A DNA stretch of 64,000 nt from Bacteriovoracaceae bacterium (GTDB lineage: Bacteria > Bdellovibrionota > Bacteriovoracia > Bacteriovoracales > Bacteriovoracaceae): NCBI GenBank assembly GCA_947441615.1, contig CANEUH010000007.1, positions 1-64,000 of the forward strand, written 5' to 3'. How positions within the stretch are numbered: the first letter of the stretch is position 1; each line of letters starts with the position of its first letter. Positions 28,757-38,130 of this stretch are shown piece by piece. The translations under genes were made by a program, and so were the position numbers. Under the pieces are notes generated by a model. It had not been told where the DNA came from. It searched no databases and was given only the letters and a program-made list of their open reading frames with translations.

Positions 28757-30310
28757 ATGCCTAAGAAGTATCAGTTTCAACTTCCTTTTGATGTGGATGT
28801 TGATAAATTTGTTAAAAAAACCTACCCGGAAATAAGAAGCTTTAGAACTGTTTCTAAAAGCCTTGATGCCCGGGGTGCTCCGAAAGGGAAAAAGCCTGTT
28901 TTTCATTACATTTTAGATGCCTTAATAAGTGCTGAAGATACTTTTCCAAATCCTGAAACATTTCCGACTTTAAAACCATTAAAGCAAAAACCTATTATTA
29001 TTGGTGCAGGTCCGGGCGGACTTTTTTGTGCCGTGAGGTTAGCGGAGTTTGGAATTTCTTCCATCGTTATTGAAAGAGGGGATGAGGCCTCTAAGCGGAT
29101 GCTCCATATTGCTAAATTTTGGCGTTACGGAGAATTAGATCCGGAGACGAATGTCTGTTATGGTGAAGGTGGGGCCGGTCTTTTTTCTGATGGAAAATTA
29201 ATTACGAGAATAAAATCTGACTTAGTTCAGTACGTGATGGAAAAGTTTGTTCAATTTGGAGCCCCCCCAGAAACGGCTTATGTTTCAAACCCTCATTTGG
29301 GTTCAAATAAAATTCGCACGATCATCACCCAGATTTCAAATTGGCTCCGAGACCAGGGGACTGATCTTAGATACAATACAAAAGTAGAAGAACTTTTAAT
29401 CCAAGAGGATAAAGTCATTGGAGTGAAACTCTCTAATGGGGAGTCACTTTATTCTGATCATATTATTCTTGCGACTGGGCACTCGGCCCAAGATCTTTAT
29501 CAGCATCTGGTCGATAAAAATATAGCGATGAAAGCGAAAGACTTTGCCATCGGAGTTAGAGTAGAGCACCCGAGAAGATATATTGATCAACTTCAGCATG
29601 GAAAATTTTGTGAAGCACCTGAAATGGGGTCGGCCCGGTACCGCTTAAGTTGGCATGATAAGTGGAGCGATCACGGAGTTTATAGTTTCTGCATGTGCCC
29701 AGGTGGTTATGTTTTATCTTCTGGAACAGAAAAAGAGGGAATCGTTGTAAATGGAATGAGTAATTTCGCAAGAAATTCTCCTTGGTCAAATGCTGCTTTA
29801 GTTGTTTCAGTGAAGTCAGAGACTGATCTCGTAGAGAAAGATCTTATGGCCGGACTTCGCTTTCAGCACGAGATAGAACAAAAAGCATTCTTGCTATCAA
29901 AAAAATACGCTACCGGCCGGGAGCTTCCTGCGATGACAATTAAAGAATTTATGTCTGGGAAGTTAAATGATTCACCTCTACCTAAGACGTCCTCACCGTC
30001 GGGAATATTTAAGGCGGATATTCGCCAAATCTTTCCCCAGTTTATTATTGATCATCTAAAAAAAGGTCTCGAGGAATTCAATAAAGATCTTCCTGGTTTC
30101 GTTTATGAGGACGGATTATTAATTGCACCTGAAACGAGAACATCTGCACCTTTAACGATTTTACGAGATAAAGAAACAATGACTTCAGTGTCTCATAAAG
30201 GTCTTTATCCCTGTGGCGAGGGTGCCGGATATGCGGGTGGAATTACTTCCGCAGCGGTAGATGGAGTGAAATGTGCTATCAGTATTCTAAGACAAGAAAA
30301 TCTAATTTAA
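28757..30310 (+). CDS. FAD-dependent oxidoreductase, COG2509 type
   Basis: 517 residues. An N-terminal ~70-residue extension precedes the Rossmann motif IIIGAGPGGLFCAVRLAEFG (about 76-95), then ERGDEASKR, a GEGGAGLFSDGKL loop, and a C-terminal CGEGAGYAGGITSAAVDG segment that completes FAD binding. These are hallmarks of the uncharacterised dehydrogenase family COG2509. Reaction and electron acceptor are unknown. Cytoplasmic, with no membrane segments. The gene stands alone between cinA and typA. Confidence 0.85.
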   Translation: MPKKYQFQLPFDVDVDKFVKKTYPEIRSFRTVSKSLDARGAPKGKKPVFHYILDALISAEDTFPNPETFPTLKPLKQKPIIIGAGPGGLFCAVRLAEFGISSIVIERGDEASKRMLHIAKFWRYGELDPETNVCYGEGGAGLFSDGKLITRIKSDLVQYVMEKFVQFGAPPETAYVSNPHLGSNKIRTIITQISNWLRDQGTDLRYNTKVEELLIQEDKVIGVKLSNGESLYSDHIILATGHSAQDLYQHLVDKNIAMKAKDFAIGVRVEHPRRYIDQLQHGKFCEAPEMGSARYRLSWHDKWSDHGVYSFCMCPGGYVLSSGTEKEGIVVNGMSNFARNSPWSNAALVVSVKSETDLVEKDLMAGLRFQHEIEQKAFLLSKKYATGRELPAMTIKEFMSGKLNDSPLPKTSSPSGIFKADIRQIFPQFIIDHLKKGLEEFNKDLPGFVYEDGLLIAPETRTSAPLTILRDKETMTSVSHKGLYPCGEGAGYAGGITSAAVDGVKCAISILRQENLI

Positions 30311-30457
30311 AAAATGGCTCAATCAAGAAGCATGTAACTCAGCGGAAACTCGATAGAGAAATGGTGTAAATTCTTCAATTTAATAGAACTTTGACTCGTC
30401 ATTTCTTCATCTCTCATGTAGAGTGCCCACATTCAAATTATATAGATAAGGACATTC

Positions 30458-32266
30458 ATGAACTTAAAGAACATCGCCGTTGTGGCCCACGTGGATCACG
30501 GTAAAACGACTCTCGTTGATCAACTTTTGAAGTACTCTGGTACATTTTCTGCCCATGAACAGGTGCAAGAACGTGTGATGGATTCTGGCGAGCTTGAGCG
30601 TGAACGCGGAATTACTATTAAGGCTAAAAACTGTGCCATTCGTTGGAAAGGAACAAAAATTAATCTTCTAGATACTCCTGGTCACGCCGATTTCGGTGGT
30701 GAAGTTGAGAGATCACTCATGATGGTTGATGGTATTCTTCTTCTTGTTGATGCCTCTGAAGGCCCTCTTCCACAGACTCGCTTCGTTCTTTCAAAAGCAA
30801 TGGAGCGTGGAATTCGTGTAGGTGTGTTTATCAATAAGGTTGACCGTGCCGATGAGCGAATTGATGAGGTTCAATCAGAAGTAGAAGATCTTCTTCTAGA
30901 GCTTGCTACAAATTCTGGTCATGATATTGATCTTGATATTCCTTTTTATTATGGATCAGGAAGAAACGCTTACGTTTCTCAAGATAAAAATCGTCGTGAA
31001 GGGGATATGAACCCACTTCTAGATTTCCTAGTAAGTGATTACTATCCTTCACCTAAATTTGATAAGGAAGGCTCCGCTCAGCTTTTAGTCACAAATCTTT
31101 CTTATTCAAATTATCTTGGCTCCCTTATGGTGGGTCGTATCCAGCGTGGATCGATTTCAAATTCGAAGCAATTGGCCCATATTGGAGCAGATGGAAAAGT
31201 TAAAAACTTTAAAGTTACTTCTCTTCAAATTTTTGATGGTCTTGGAATGGCAACAGTAGAATCTGCAGAAGCTGGAGAGATTGTAATCGTCTCTGGATTA
31301 GAAAATGGTGATATTGGTGATACTCTCGCTGCAACAGATAAACCTGAAGCTCTTCCTCGTATTGAAGTGGAGCCGCCTACTGTGTCGGTTCAGGTTTCTG
31401 TTTCTACTTCTCCAATGTCAGGTCAGGAAGGGGAATACCTTACTTCTAGAAAACTAGAAGAGTTTCTTATCGATGCTATCCGTAAAAACGTTTCTTTAAA
31501 ATATGAGCCAACGAATGATCCAAAAGTGTTTATTTTGAAAGCACGTGGTGAGCTTCAAGTGGCCGTAGTTTTCGAAGAAATCCGTAGAGCGGGATTTGAA
31601 CTTATGATCGCTCGCCCACAAGTTATTACAAAAGAAATTGATGGTGTCTTGAATGAGCCATTTGAAAGACTCGTCCTTGACGTTCCAAATGAGTCTTGTG
31701 GTTCAATTACTGAAAAAATGGCCGCTCGAAAAGGCCGCCTAGAAGCAATGGCACCATTTGGTGAAGGTCGCACACGTATGGAATTCCATGTTCCTTCACG
31801 TGGTCTCATCGGCTACCGCTCAACATTTCTTACTGATACTAAAGGTCAGGGATTAATGTCTTCATACTTCGTTGGATATGAACCGTTCGTTGGAAAAATG
31901 TTGGCCCGTCAAAATGGCGCACTTATTTCTGACCGTGCAGGAAAAATCACTCCTTACGCACTTTTCAACCTTCTTGCTTCTGGAAAACAATTTGTTCTTC
32001 CTACGGAGATGACTTATGAAGGTCAGGTTGTAGGTGAGCATACACGTCCAAATGATTTGAACGTAAACGTTTGTCGTGAAAAACATCTTTCTTCCGTTCG
32101 TACGGCCGGTAAAGATGAGAACGTCATACTTCCACCAATCACTCCTAGAACCCTAGATTGGGCCCTGGACTGGATTGACGAGGATGAATGGGTTGAAGTG
32201 ACTCCAAAAAGCATTCGAATCCGTAAAAAAGAGCTGAATCAGAATATGAGAAAAGTTACTCGATAA
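30458..32266 (+). CDS. typA: ribosome-binding GTPase TypA/BipA
   Basis: Translational GTPase that helps late 50S assembly and stress adaptation. G-motifs are [10 protein letters not shown] (10-19), [17 protein letters not shown] and NKVDR. The C-terminal part has the EF-G-like domain III/V and the BipA-specific domain ([59 protein letters not shown]). Length of 602 residues is exactly that of the family. A strong GGGCCC-stem terminator follows. Confidence 0.97.
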   Translation: MNLKNIAVVAHVDHGKTTLVDQLLKYSGTFSAHEQVQERVMDSGELERERGITIKAKNCAIRWKGTKINLLDTPGHADFGGEVERSLMMVDGILLLVDASEGPLPQTRFVLSKAMERGIRVGVFINKVDRADERIDEVQSEVEDLLLELATNSGHDIDLDIPFYYGSGRNAYVSQDKNRREGDMNPLLDFLVSDYYPSPKFDKEGSAQLLVTNLSYSNYLGSLMVGRIQRGSISNSKQLAHIGADGKVKNFKVTSLQIFDGLGMATVESAEAGEIVIVSGLENGDIGDTLAATDKPEALPRIEVEPPTVSVQVSVSTSPMSGQEGEYLTSRKLEEFLIDAIRKNVSLKYEPTNDPKVFILKARGELQVAVVFEEIRRAGFELMIARPQVITKEIDGVLNEPFERLVLDVPNESCGSITEKMAARKGRLEAMAPFGEGRTRMEFHVPSRGLIGYRSTFLTDTKGQGLMSSYFVGYEPFVGKMLARQNGALISDRAGKITPYALFNLLASGKQFVLPTEMTYEGQVVGEHTRPNDLNVNVCREKHLSSVRTAGKDENVILPPITPRTLDWALDWIDEDEWVEVTPKSIRIRKKELNQNMRKVTR

Positions 32267-32275
32267 TCTCATGCT

Positions 32276-32306
32276 AAAGGGGCCCGTAAGGGCCCTTTTT
32301 TATTAG
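32276..32306 (+). terminator. terminator of typA
   Basis: GGGCCC (32280-32285), loop GTAA, GGGCCC, then six Ts make an intrinsic terminator directly behind the typA stop. Confidence 0.93.
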
Positions 32307-32383
32307 TCTTCTTTCAAATGATCCCTTCTTTACTCTTAAAGTTTTTCTCCATAATTCCGATAGGAACGATGGGAGAGACAACT

Positions 32384-32620
32384 ATGAAAATCTTGATGAT
32401 TGTTTGCCTCATTTCTTCATTTGCCTGGTCTAAAACGATCAAAGACTTCAATAAAGCTATTTATGAAGACGCAAGTGCCGAAATAAAGAAAGATCAGGAG
32501 AAGTTTAAAAAGTCTGCGACGAGAGGTCCTGCCTCGGTTGAGGTTGTGCCAGAATCAAAAATTGAAGAAGAGTCAAAAATAGATAAAAACGTCAGACAAA
32601 TCGGACCAAAAAATTGGTAA
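32384..32620 (+). CDS. small exported protein
   Basis: 78 residues with a signal peptide (MKILMIVCLISSFAWS|KT) and a charged, E/K-rich remainder without cysteine. ATG 32384 is chosen, with GGGAG 8 bases before it; upstream in-frame ATGs (32318, 32369) give an implausible N-terminus. No family recognised. It lies alone between typA and the convergent slipin gene, with a hairpin directly behind. Confidence 0.65.
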   Translation: MKILMIVCLISSFAWSKTIKDFNKAIYEDASAEIKKDQEKFKKSATRGPASVEVVPESKIEEESKIDKNVRQIGPKNW

Positions 32621-32621
32621 G

Positions 32622-32650
32622 AATAAGACCAGTATGAAACTGGCCTTATT
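32622..32650. terminator. hairpin between convergent genes
   Basis: AATAAGACCAGT (32622-32633) and ACTGGCCTTATT (32639-32650) form an imperfect stem with a 5-base loop between the small exported protein and the slipin gene. The T-runs are weak on both sides. Confidence 0.5.
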
Positions 32651-32658
32651 CAAAAAAA

Positions 32659-33402
32659 CTATTTCGATAAGAACTTAGATAAAAAATCTACAGGGATTGG
32701 AAAGAAAGTCGTAGAACTATTATTGGTTCCAGCTATTTCTCTCATCGTTTCTAAAAATCTTAAAGTGATAGCATCATCCTGTTCACCTAAAACCTTCGCA
32801 GCTTCAGATAGTTTTTGAGCAGCTTCAAATTCACCTTGAGCGGAAATAATTTTAGCTCTTTTTTCACGTTCAGCTTCGGCTTGTTTTGCCATCGCCCTTT
32901 GCATCTCAACTGGTAGATCGATTGCCTTCACTTCAACGTTACTCACTTTAATTCCCCATGGCTCAGTAAGCTCATCAAGAATACTTTGAAGTTTTGTATT
33001 GATAACATCTCTGTGCGCTAGGATTTCATCTAACTCATATTGACCAACCACAGATCTAAGAGTGGTTTGAGCAATTTGAGCAGTCGCGTGGTAATAGTTT
33101 TCTACCGAAATAATCGCCCGCTCTGGACTACTGACTTTGAAATAAACAACGCCATTAACCTTTAGGGTTACGTTATCCTTTGAAATAATATCCTGAGAGG
33201 GGACATCCATTGTGACGACACGTAGATCAACTTTAACCATCTTCTCTAATCCAGGGATTAAGACAATAAGTCCTGGACCACGGATGCCGGAGAATTTTCC
33301 GAGCCTAAAGATAACACCTCTTTCATATTCGTTTAGAATTTTAAAAGTGCTAAATAAAACGAGTGCCGCAAAAATTAACAGCGGCAGATAAGAAAAAATC
33401 AT
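32659..33402 (-). CDS. slipin (SPFH/stomatin family) membrane scaffold
   Basis: 247 residues with an N-terminal membrane hairpin ([18 protein letters not shown]) and an SPFH domain ([60 protein letters not shown]). A C-terminal coiled coil has the [20 protein letters not shown] motif. Slipins form oligomeric rings in membrane microdomains and pair with NfeD serine proteases, as here: the two genes are separated by 9 bases on the same strand. Membrane-quality-control role is inferred from that pairing. Confidence 0.93.
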   Translation of the reverse strand: MIFSYLPLLIFAALVLFSTFKILNEYERGVIFRLGKFSGIRGPGLIVLIPGLEKMVKVDLRVVTMDVPSQDIISKDNVTLKVNGVVYFKVSSPERAIISVENYYHATAQIAQTTLRSVVGQYELDEILAHRDVINTKLQSILDELTEPWGIKVSNVEVKAIDLPVEMQRAMAKQAEAEREKRAKIISAQGEFEAAQKLSEAAKVLGEQDDAITLRFLETMREIAGTNNSSTTFFPIPVDFLSKFLSK

Positions 33403-33411
33403 AGAAACTCC

Positions 33412-34722
33412 TTAGGGTTGTGCAATATGTTTTTTGATGTTTAAAATTAAGTTTTTATCATCTACAGAATAAACTTCGATCGTATCACTCATGTCTAGAT
33501 CTTCTTGGCTTCTAGCGTGCCAAATCTCTCCCTTCACTTTAACTTGGAATTCATGACGTCCTAACATTGTTAAAATACGTCCTGTGGCGCCAAGAGGAAG
33601 AAAAAAGTTTTCCGGTGTTTTTCTTTTTTTACTTTCTCTATAAAGAAGCCAAACGATTAGACCTAAACCAATGGCGACGCCGGCGAGTGAGGAAAAAATA
33701 ATCGGGTATTCAATCGAAATAAATCCAGCTTCACCGTGAAATAAAAACAGTGAACCCATGACAAAGGCGATAAGACCAGCGATAGATAAGATGCCGTAGC
33801 TCACGACAAACAGTTCAAGAATTAATAGAAAGATACCCGCAATAATAAGCCCCATAGAACCCCAATCAAGTGGCAGGACTTGGAATGAAATTCCAGACAA
33901 GATGAGAAAACAAAGTCCCACAGCTCCCGCGATATAACCACCCGGGGCTTGAAACTCAAAGTAAATAAGAGCAACTCCTAAAAGGAAAAGAATGTAAGCA
34001 GTCGAGGGATTCGCAAGGACTTCAAGTATTTTTTGTCCTAAAGAGGGGTCATAGATTTTAAATGTTAAATTTTCTGTTTGGATTGAAATCTCTTCCCCAT
34101 CAATAGAGATGCTCTTTGATTTTATGAGGTTTTCGATTTCTCTCTCATTGAAAATAATCCCATCAATGATTTTGAGCTTTTCTGATTCCTGAGCTGTGTA
34201 AGAGTCAGCCTTTGTGATCATCTTCTCAAATGGTTCATGCGGTCGTCCTCTGGAGGAGCTCAGGGAGCGCACGAGGGCAGTGAGATCATTAAGTGCTTTT
34301 TTTCTGCCGTCACTCTCTTTTAAATCTTCACCGAGTCCAACTGGTGTCGCTGCACCCATATTTGTCCCTGGAGACATAAATATATAATGAGCTGCAGAGG
34401 CGATGATCGCCCCAGCACTTGAAGCGGAAGCTCCTTCAGGGGTAATCCAGACAGCGAAAGGTCTTTTTTGTCGTCCAACGAGAGTGATAATATCCTTGGT
34501 CGTACTTACAAGACCTCCAGGAGTGTTAAGCTTTAAAACAATCAGTGAAGAGGGAGGAAGATTTTCAAAATTCTGCTTTAGGTAATCATAGGTCGCTGGA
34601 GTGATGGCCGAGTTGACCGACAAGAGACTGATCTCATTTATCCTTAAGGTTTTCCCAAATAGATGATGAGGTAAAAGAAGAAAGACAAAAATTAAAAGCT
34701 GTAGTAAATTATTGTTCTTCAT
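33412..34722 (-). CDS. NfeD-family membrane serine protease (ClpP-class)
   Basis: 436 residues. A signal sequence (LLQLLIFVFLLLPHHLFG), then a ClpP-fold protease domain to ~residue 225 with LKLNTPGGLVSTT and PEGASASSAG (catalytic Ser102) and a Lys further on; residues ~235-355 hold four or five membrane segments. The last ~60 residues form the OB-fold NfeD domain (GATGRILTMLGRHEFQVKVKGEIWHARS). Partner of the slipin downstream; the pair is thought to cut stomatin or other membrane proteins. Divergent from guanine deaminase. Confidence 0.9.
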   Translation of the reverse strand: MKNNNLLQLLIFVFLLLPHHLFGKTLRINEISLLSVNSAITPATYDYLKQNFENLPPSSLIVLKLNTPGGLVSTTKDIITLVGRQKRPFAVWITPEGASASSAGAIIASAAHYIFMSPGTNMGAATPVGLGEDLKESDGRKKALNDLTALVRSLSSSRGRPHEPFEKMITKADSYTAQESEKLKIIDGIIFNEREIENLIKSKSISIDGEEISIQTENLTFKIYDPSLGQKILEVLANPSTAYILFLLGVALIYFEFQAPGGYIAGAVGLCFLILSGISFQVLPLDWGSMGLIIAGIFLLILELFVVSYGILSIAGLIAFVMGSLFLFHGEAGFISIEYPIIFSSLAGVAIGLGLIVWLLYRESKKRKTPENFFLPLGATGRILTMLGRHEFQVKVKGEIWHARSQEDLDMSDTIEVYSVDDKNLILNIKKHIAQP

Positions 34723-34776
34723 AGAGACTTAGGTTAACTCTAAACTCCATACACGGACAAGATAAAAGGAACTCCT

Positions 34777-36084
34777 GTGGCGTCGCAAAAAATTAACTTT
34801 TACGTTGGAACTATTCTGAATCCTCAAAGTGATACGAAATGCGACTACTATCCAAATGGTCTCCTCGTGGTTGAAACCGAAGGTAAATCTTCTAAGATTA
34901 AGGATATTCTTCCTTTGGAGAAGGGTGTTAAGAAGTACGGTAAATTGATCACTTCTAAAAATATGAAAGATTTTGGCGCATCTGTCATAATGCCAGGTTT
35001 TTTTGACATGCATTTTCATTGGGTTCAGGATGATGTTCGAGAAATGCCAAAGGACTCTCTATTAGAATGGCTCCAGAAATATACTTTCCCTACAGAGATG
35101 AAATTTGCAGATAAAAAATTTGCACAAGATAAAGCGAAAGGATTTTTTAAGAAACTGACTCAGCATGGAACAATTGGCGGTGCTTGTTATAGCTCCATTC
35201 ATCAGCATGCAGTTGACTCTGCGATTAAAATGGCAAAAGGTCATTTTGTGATTGGAAATGTTCTGATGAACATGCATTCTCCAGAAGAGCTTACTCAAGC
35301 TGAAGACGAATCTCTAAAGCTAACTCAGACTCTGATTAAGAAGCATGGTAAGAAACATTGCTTTACTCCTCGATTTGCGATCACAACGACTCCCAAAGTT
35401 ATGAAAGAGGGGAGTCGAATGGCCGATAAAACTGGGTGTTTTAAGCAAACTCATCTTTCTGAAACTCCACAGGAAATTGAATTCGTTTTATCCATTTATA
35501 AAAATCTTCCAGGTTTTGAAAAAGTAAAAAATTATACTGAAATTTATGAAAAGACGGGAATGCTAGGTAAGCGCTCCTTAATGGGTCACGGAATTCATTT
35601 ATCCTCAAAGGAATTAAGCGTCTTAAATAAAACAAAAACTTCAGTGATCCATTGCCCTTCTTCAAATGCTCCCATTTCTGAACTTGGTCTCGGCTCAGGA
35701 CTTTTTGATTTTAAGAAAGTTGAAAAATCAAAAGTGCGTTGGGCGCTAGGATCAGATATCGGAGGCGGTCCATTCTTATCTATGTTCGATGTCATGAGAA
35801 GTTTTGTTGAGCAAAATAAGCTTAAGGGTGTGAAGGGTGCTAGCTTTGTTAAATCCTTGTATCGTTCCACTTTGGCCGGGGCAGAAATTTTAGGTGTAAG
35901 TAAAGTCTCTGGTAATTTAAATAAAGGCAAGGAAGCTAGTTTTATCGTGATTCCTTTTCCTCTCGATCAACCACCGAAGGATCCTGAATCATTACTAAGG
36001 TCAATTATTGGGCCTCTTAAAAATAAAAGAGAGCAATACGGTGATTGTGTAAAATCAGTCTACCTTAACGGAAAGCTTAGTTAA
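34777..36084 (+). CDS. guaD: guanine deaminase
   Basis: Converts guanine to xanthine and ammonia. Amidohydrolase of 435 residues starting with GTG, with AAAGGA 6 bases upstream. Zinc ligands and signatures: PGFFDMHFHW (His79, His81), TFPTEMKF, QTHLSET, MGHGIHL, HCPSSNAPISELGLGSGLF and GSDIGGGP. These match GuaD rather than related hydrolases of the same fold. With this and no other purine gene nearby, a purine-salvage role for imported or prey-derived guanine is plausible. Confidence 0.9.
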   Translation: MASQKINFYVGTILNPQSDTKCDYYPNGLLVVETEGKSSKIKDILPLEKGVKKYGKLITSKNMKDFGASVIMPGFFDMHFHWVQDDVREMPKDSLLEWLQKYTFPTEMKFADKKFAQDKAKGFFKKLTQHGTIGGACYSSIHQHAVDSAIKMAKGHFVIGNVLMNMHSPEELTQAEDESLKLTQTLIKKHGKKHCFTPRFAITTTPKVMKEGSRMADKTGCFKQTHLSETPQEIEFVLSIYKNLPGFEKVKNYTEIYEKTGMLGKRSLMGHGIHLSSKELSVLNKTKTSVIHCPSSNAPISELGLGSGLFDFKKVEKSKVRWALGSDIGGGPFLSMFDVMRSFVEQNKLKGVKGASFVKSLYRSTLAGAEILGVSKVSGNLNKGKEASFIVIPFPLDQPPKDPESLLRSIIGPLKNKREQYGDCVKSVYLNGKLS

Positions 36085-36089
36085 AACTG

Positions 36090-36851
36090 TTAGTCGATTA
36101 ATTCAAGAACTATCGGACAATGATCTGAACCCAAAACTTCGGGCATAATGCTCGTGCTCTTCACTCTCGGTAGTAATTCAGGACTAATAAAGAAATAATC
36201 AATTCTCCAGCCAATGTTTCTTGCTCTCACACCTGGTCGGTTACTCCACCAGGTGTAGGCACCAGTTCTGTCGGGATTTAAGTGGCGGTAGATGTCGATA
36301 TAATCATGGGAAATTAATTTATCGAGCCAAGCTCTCTCAATGGGTAAAAAACCTGTGGTGTTTTTGTTCGTTTTTGGATTCGCCAAATCTATTTCAGTGT
36401 GAGCAGTGTTGAAGTCTCCCGTAATGATAATCGGTTTTATTTTTCTTAATTTGTTAATTTTTTTTAAAATATCTTCACAAAACTCGAGTTTAAAGGGGAC
36501 TCTTTTATGATCGCGCTGCCCATTAGGGAAATAACAATTAATAAGAAAAAAATCTTTTAATTCATGAATGAGGACTCTGCCTTCACTGTCAAAAGAGTTT
36601 TTTTCAAGTTTTTTCGTGTCAAGAATTTTCTCTCGAGAAAATGTAGCAACACCAGAGTAACCTTTTTTTTCTGCCGAACTATACGAAATCGCATGCTCGT
36701 CAAAATTTCGTATTTCCAGAGGAAATTGTTCAAAGTCTGCTTTAGTCTCTTGTAGGCATAGGATATCTGGTGATTCCCGTCTAAACCATTCAACAAATCC
36801 CTTGTTATACACAGAGCGTATGCCGTTGACGTTCCACGAAATAAGCTTCAT
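36090..36851 (-). CDS. xthA: exodeoxyribonuclease III
   Basis: AP endonuclease and 3'-5' exonuclease of base-excision repair. 253 residues with every active-site motif: SWNVNGIRS, LQETK (metal Glu), GYSGVATFS, GDFNTAHTEIDLANP, WRIDYFFIS and GSDHCPI (catalytic His). Convergent with guaD, with only 5 bases between the stops. Confidence 0.95.
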   Translation of the reverse strand: MKLISWNVNGIRSVYNKGFVEWFRRESPDILCLQETKADFEQFPLEIRNFDEHAISYSSAEKKGYSGVATFSREKILDTKKLEKNSFDSEGRVLIHELKDFFLINCYFPNGQRDHKRVPFKLEFCEDILKKINKLRKIKPIIITGDFNTAHTEIDLANPKTNKNTTGFLPIERAWLDKLISHDYIDIYRHLNPDRTGAYTWWSNRPGVRARNIGWRIDYFFISPELLPRVKSTSIMPEVLGSDHCPIVLELID

Positions 36852-36984
36852 AAAAAATTTTCCTAGTTAGATTCAAATCAAATGGTCCGATAAGATAGAT
36901 AATAATTTTTTTTGGAATGGTGAATGACATTCTTTAAAAAATGAATATTATTTTGAATCTCGCCACAACCTAGACGGAGAACAC

Positions 36985-37335
36985 ATGCGTTGCTTTAAGA
37001 ACATTGCTCAGCTTATTCGTACCAAAAGAATGAATCATCCAAAAGGTTATTCTCAGTCTGAACTTTCACATTTACTTGGTTACAAGAATGGCCAGTTCAT
37101 CTCTAACGTAGAACGTGCTCTTTGTAATATCCCTCTAAAAATGCTCCGTAAGGTATCTGAAGTTTTAGATATACCTTCTGAAGATTTGAAAGCTGCGATT
37201 TTAAAGGATCAAGAAGAAACACTTAATAACTATTTGTATAATATTAAGCCTACGAAGAAAGAAAAAACGGCTGATGTTACTCCTGCAACGACAATGGCGC
37301 CTCAGTATGGTGCTACAGGAACTGACGGTATCTAA
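36985..37335 (+). CDS. XRE-family transcriptional regulator
   Basis: 116 residues. Residues ~8-65 carry the Cro/C1-type helix-turn-helix (GYSQSELSHLLGYKNGQFISNVERALCNIPLKML); the rest is a short tail rich in K, T and P without a recognised effector domain. Ribosome site CGGAGAA precedes the ATG. Stands alone and has a terminator behind it; target genes unknown. Confidence 0.85.
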   Translation: MRCFKNIAQLIRTKRMNHPKGYSQSELSHLLGYKNGQFISNVERALCNIPLKMLRKVSEVLDIPSEDLKAAILKDQEETLNNYLYNIKPTKKEKTADVTPATTMAPQYGATGTDGI

Positions 37336-37358
37336 ATTTAAAATTGAATTTTAAGTAT

Positions 37359-37390
37359 AAAAAAAGGTCAGGCTATGCCTGACCTTTTAG
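37359..37390. terminator. bidirectional terminator
   Basis: AAAAGGTCAGGC / GCCTGACCTTTT with a 3-base loop, flanked by A-run and T-run, serves the XRE gene on the plus strand and the RGN-rich protein on the minus strand. The stop codon of the latter (37373) lies inside the hairpin. Confidence 0.9.
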
Positions 37391-37984
37391 TTTGAGGTAA
37401 TCCTCAAAAGTCCCAACAGATTCTTCAGTATCTTCTCTATACTCTTCAAATGCTTCTTTTTGTGAATCCTTAAAATGAGGATCCTCATTTTCATCCGGCT
37501 GAAATTCCGCCTTCGCAATTTCTTCAGGATTCCAACCTCGATTATTGGAATAGGTGAGATCAAGCTTGTAGCGCTCTGTTTTGCGCTTCTCTAGGGCCTC
37601 TCGCTGCCAGGGCTCAAGTGTTTCTTCAAATCGTCTTAAGTGCTCAATACTGTCGTAGAAGTTTTTTTCAAGTTTATAAAGTTGTCTATCATCCACGCGA
37701 TTAAAATATTCGTAATATTTTTTCCGAGTAATTAAGTGCTGTTCTAAAAGGTTGTCATACTTAACTAGCACCTGACTCGAGGTTAAAACTCGGCTACCTC
37801 GGCTTCTATTGCGATTACTCCCTTGAAAGGATCGGTTTCGGTTTTCCCCATGGCTTCGGGACTGATTATCCTGGGACTGGCCTTGATGAGGGCCTCTATT
37901 TCCTTGCCCTTTGAATCTGCGTCTTCTTTGGCCACTGCCGCCTTGGCCGCTTCCTGGGTTATTTGATCTATTTTGTGAGTCCAA
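37373..37984 (-). CDS. RGN-rich protein, probably nucleic-acid binding
   Basis: 203 residues. The first ~65 are low complexity, rich in R, G, N, Q and S (for example GQRRRRFKGQGNRG), as in RGG-type RNA-binding tails. The remainder is helical and strongly charged (KYYEYFNRVDDRQLYKLEK, EPWQREALEKRK) and ends acidic. No named domain recognised. It could bind RNA or ribosomes; this rests on composition alone. Confidence 0.65.
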   Translation of the reverse strand: MDSQNRSNNPGSGQGGSGQRRRRFKGQGNRGPHQGQSQDNQSRSHGENRNRSFQGSNRNRSRGSRVLTSSQVLVKYDNLLEQHLITRKKYYEYFNRVDDRQLYKLEKNFYDSIEHLRRFEETLEPWQREALEKRKTERYKLDLTYSNNRGWNPEEIAKAEFQPDENEDPHFKDSQKEAFEEYREDTEESVGTFEDYLKLKGQA

Positions 37985-38063
37985 TTGAACCTCGATTAAA
38001 AACTTTTTTAGTCTTAATACTATGCTTCACAGAAAGATTTTGTCTAGGCGAGACGAATAAAAG

Positions 38064-38092
38064 GTGAGAAAGATCGGAGTTTCTCCTATAAT
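38064..38092 (+). promoter_or_regulatory. promoter of mdh
   Basis: GTGAGA (38064-38069, 4 of 6) and a perfect TATAAT (38087-38092) with 17-bp spacing, 38 bases before the mdh start. The inverted repeat GAGAAA/TTTCTC (38066-38085) lies between and over the boxes and could be an operator. Confidence 0.6.
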
Positions 38093-38130
38093 GATTCTAT
38101 TATTTATATTCCCGATAGGTGGAGGTTTTT

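Noticed and set aside
28679..30460. Searched for tRNA genes and riboswitches in the gaps around cinA, the flavoprotein and typA
   Set aside because: No cloverleaf or known riboswitch core could be seen in these short gaps.
36890..36897. TCCGATAA before the XRE gene
   Set aside because: The -35 region lacks TAAA and the distance to the gene is about 90 bases, so support is too weak.
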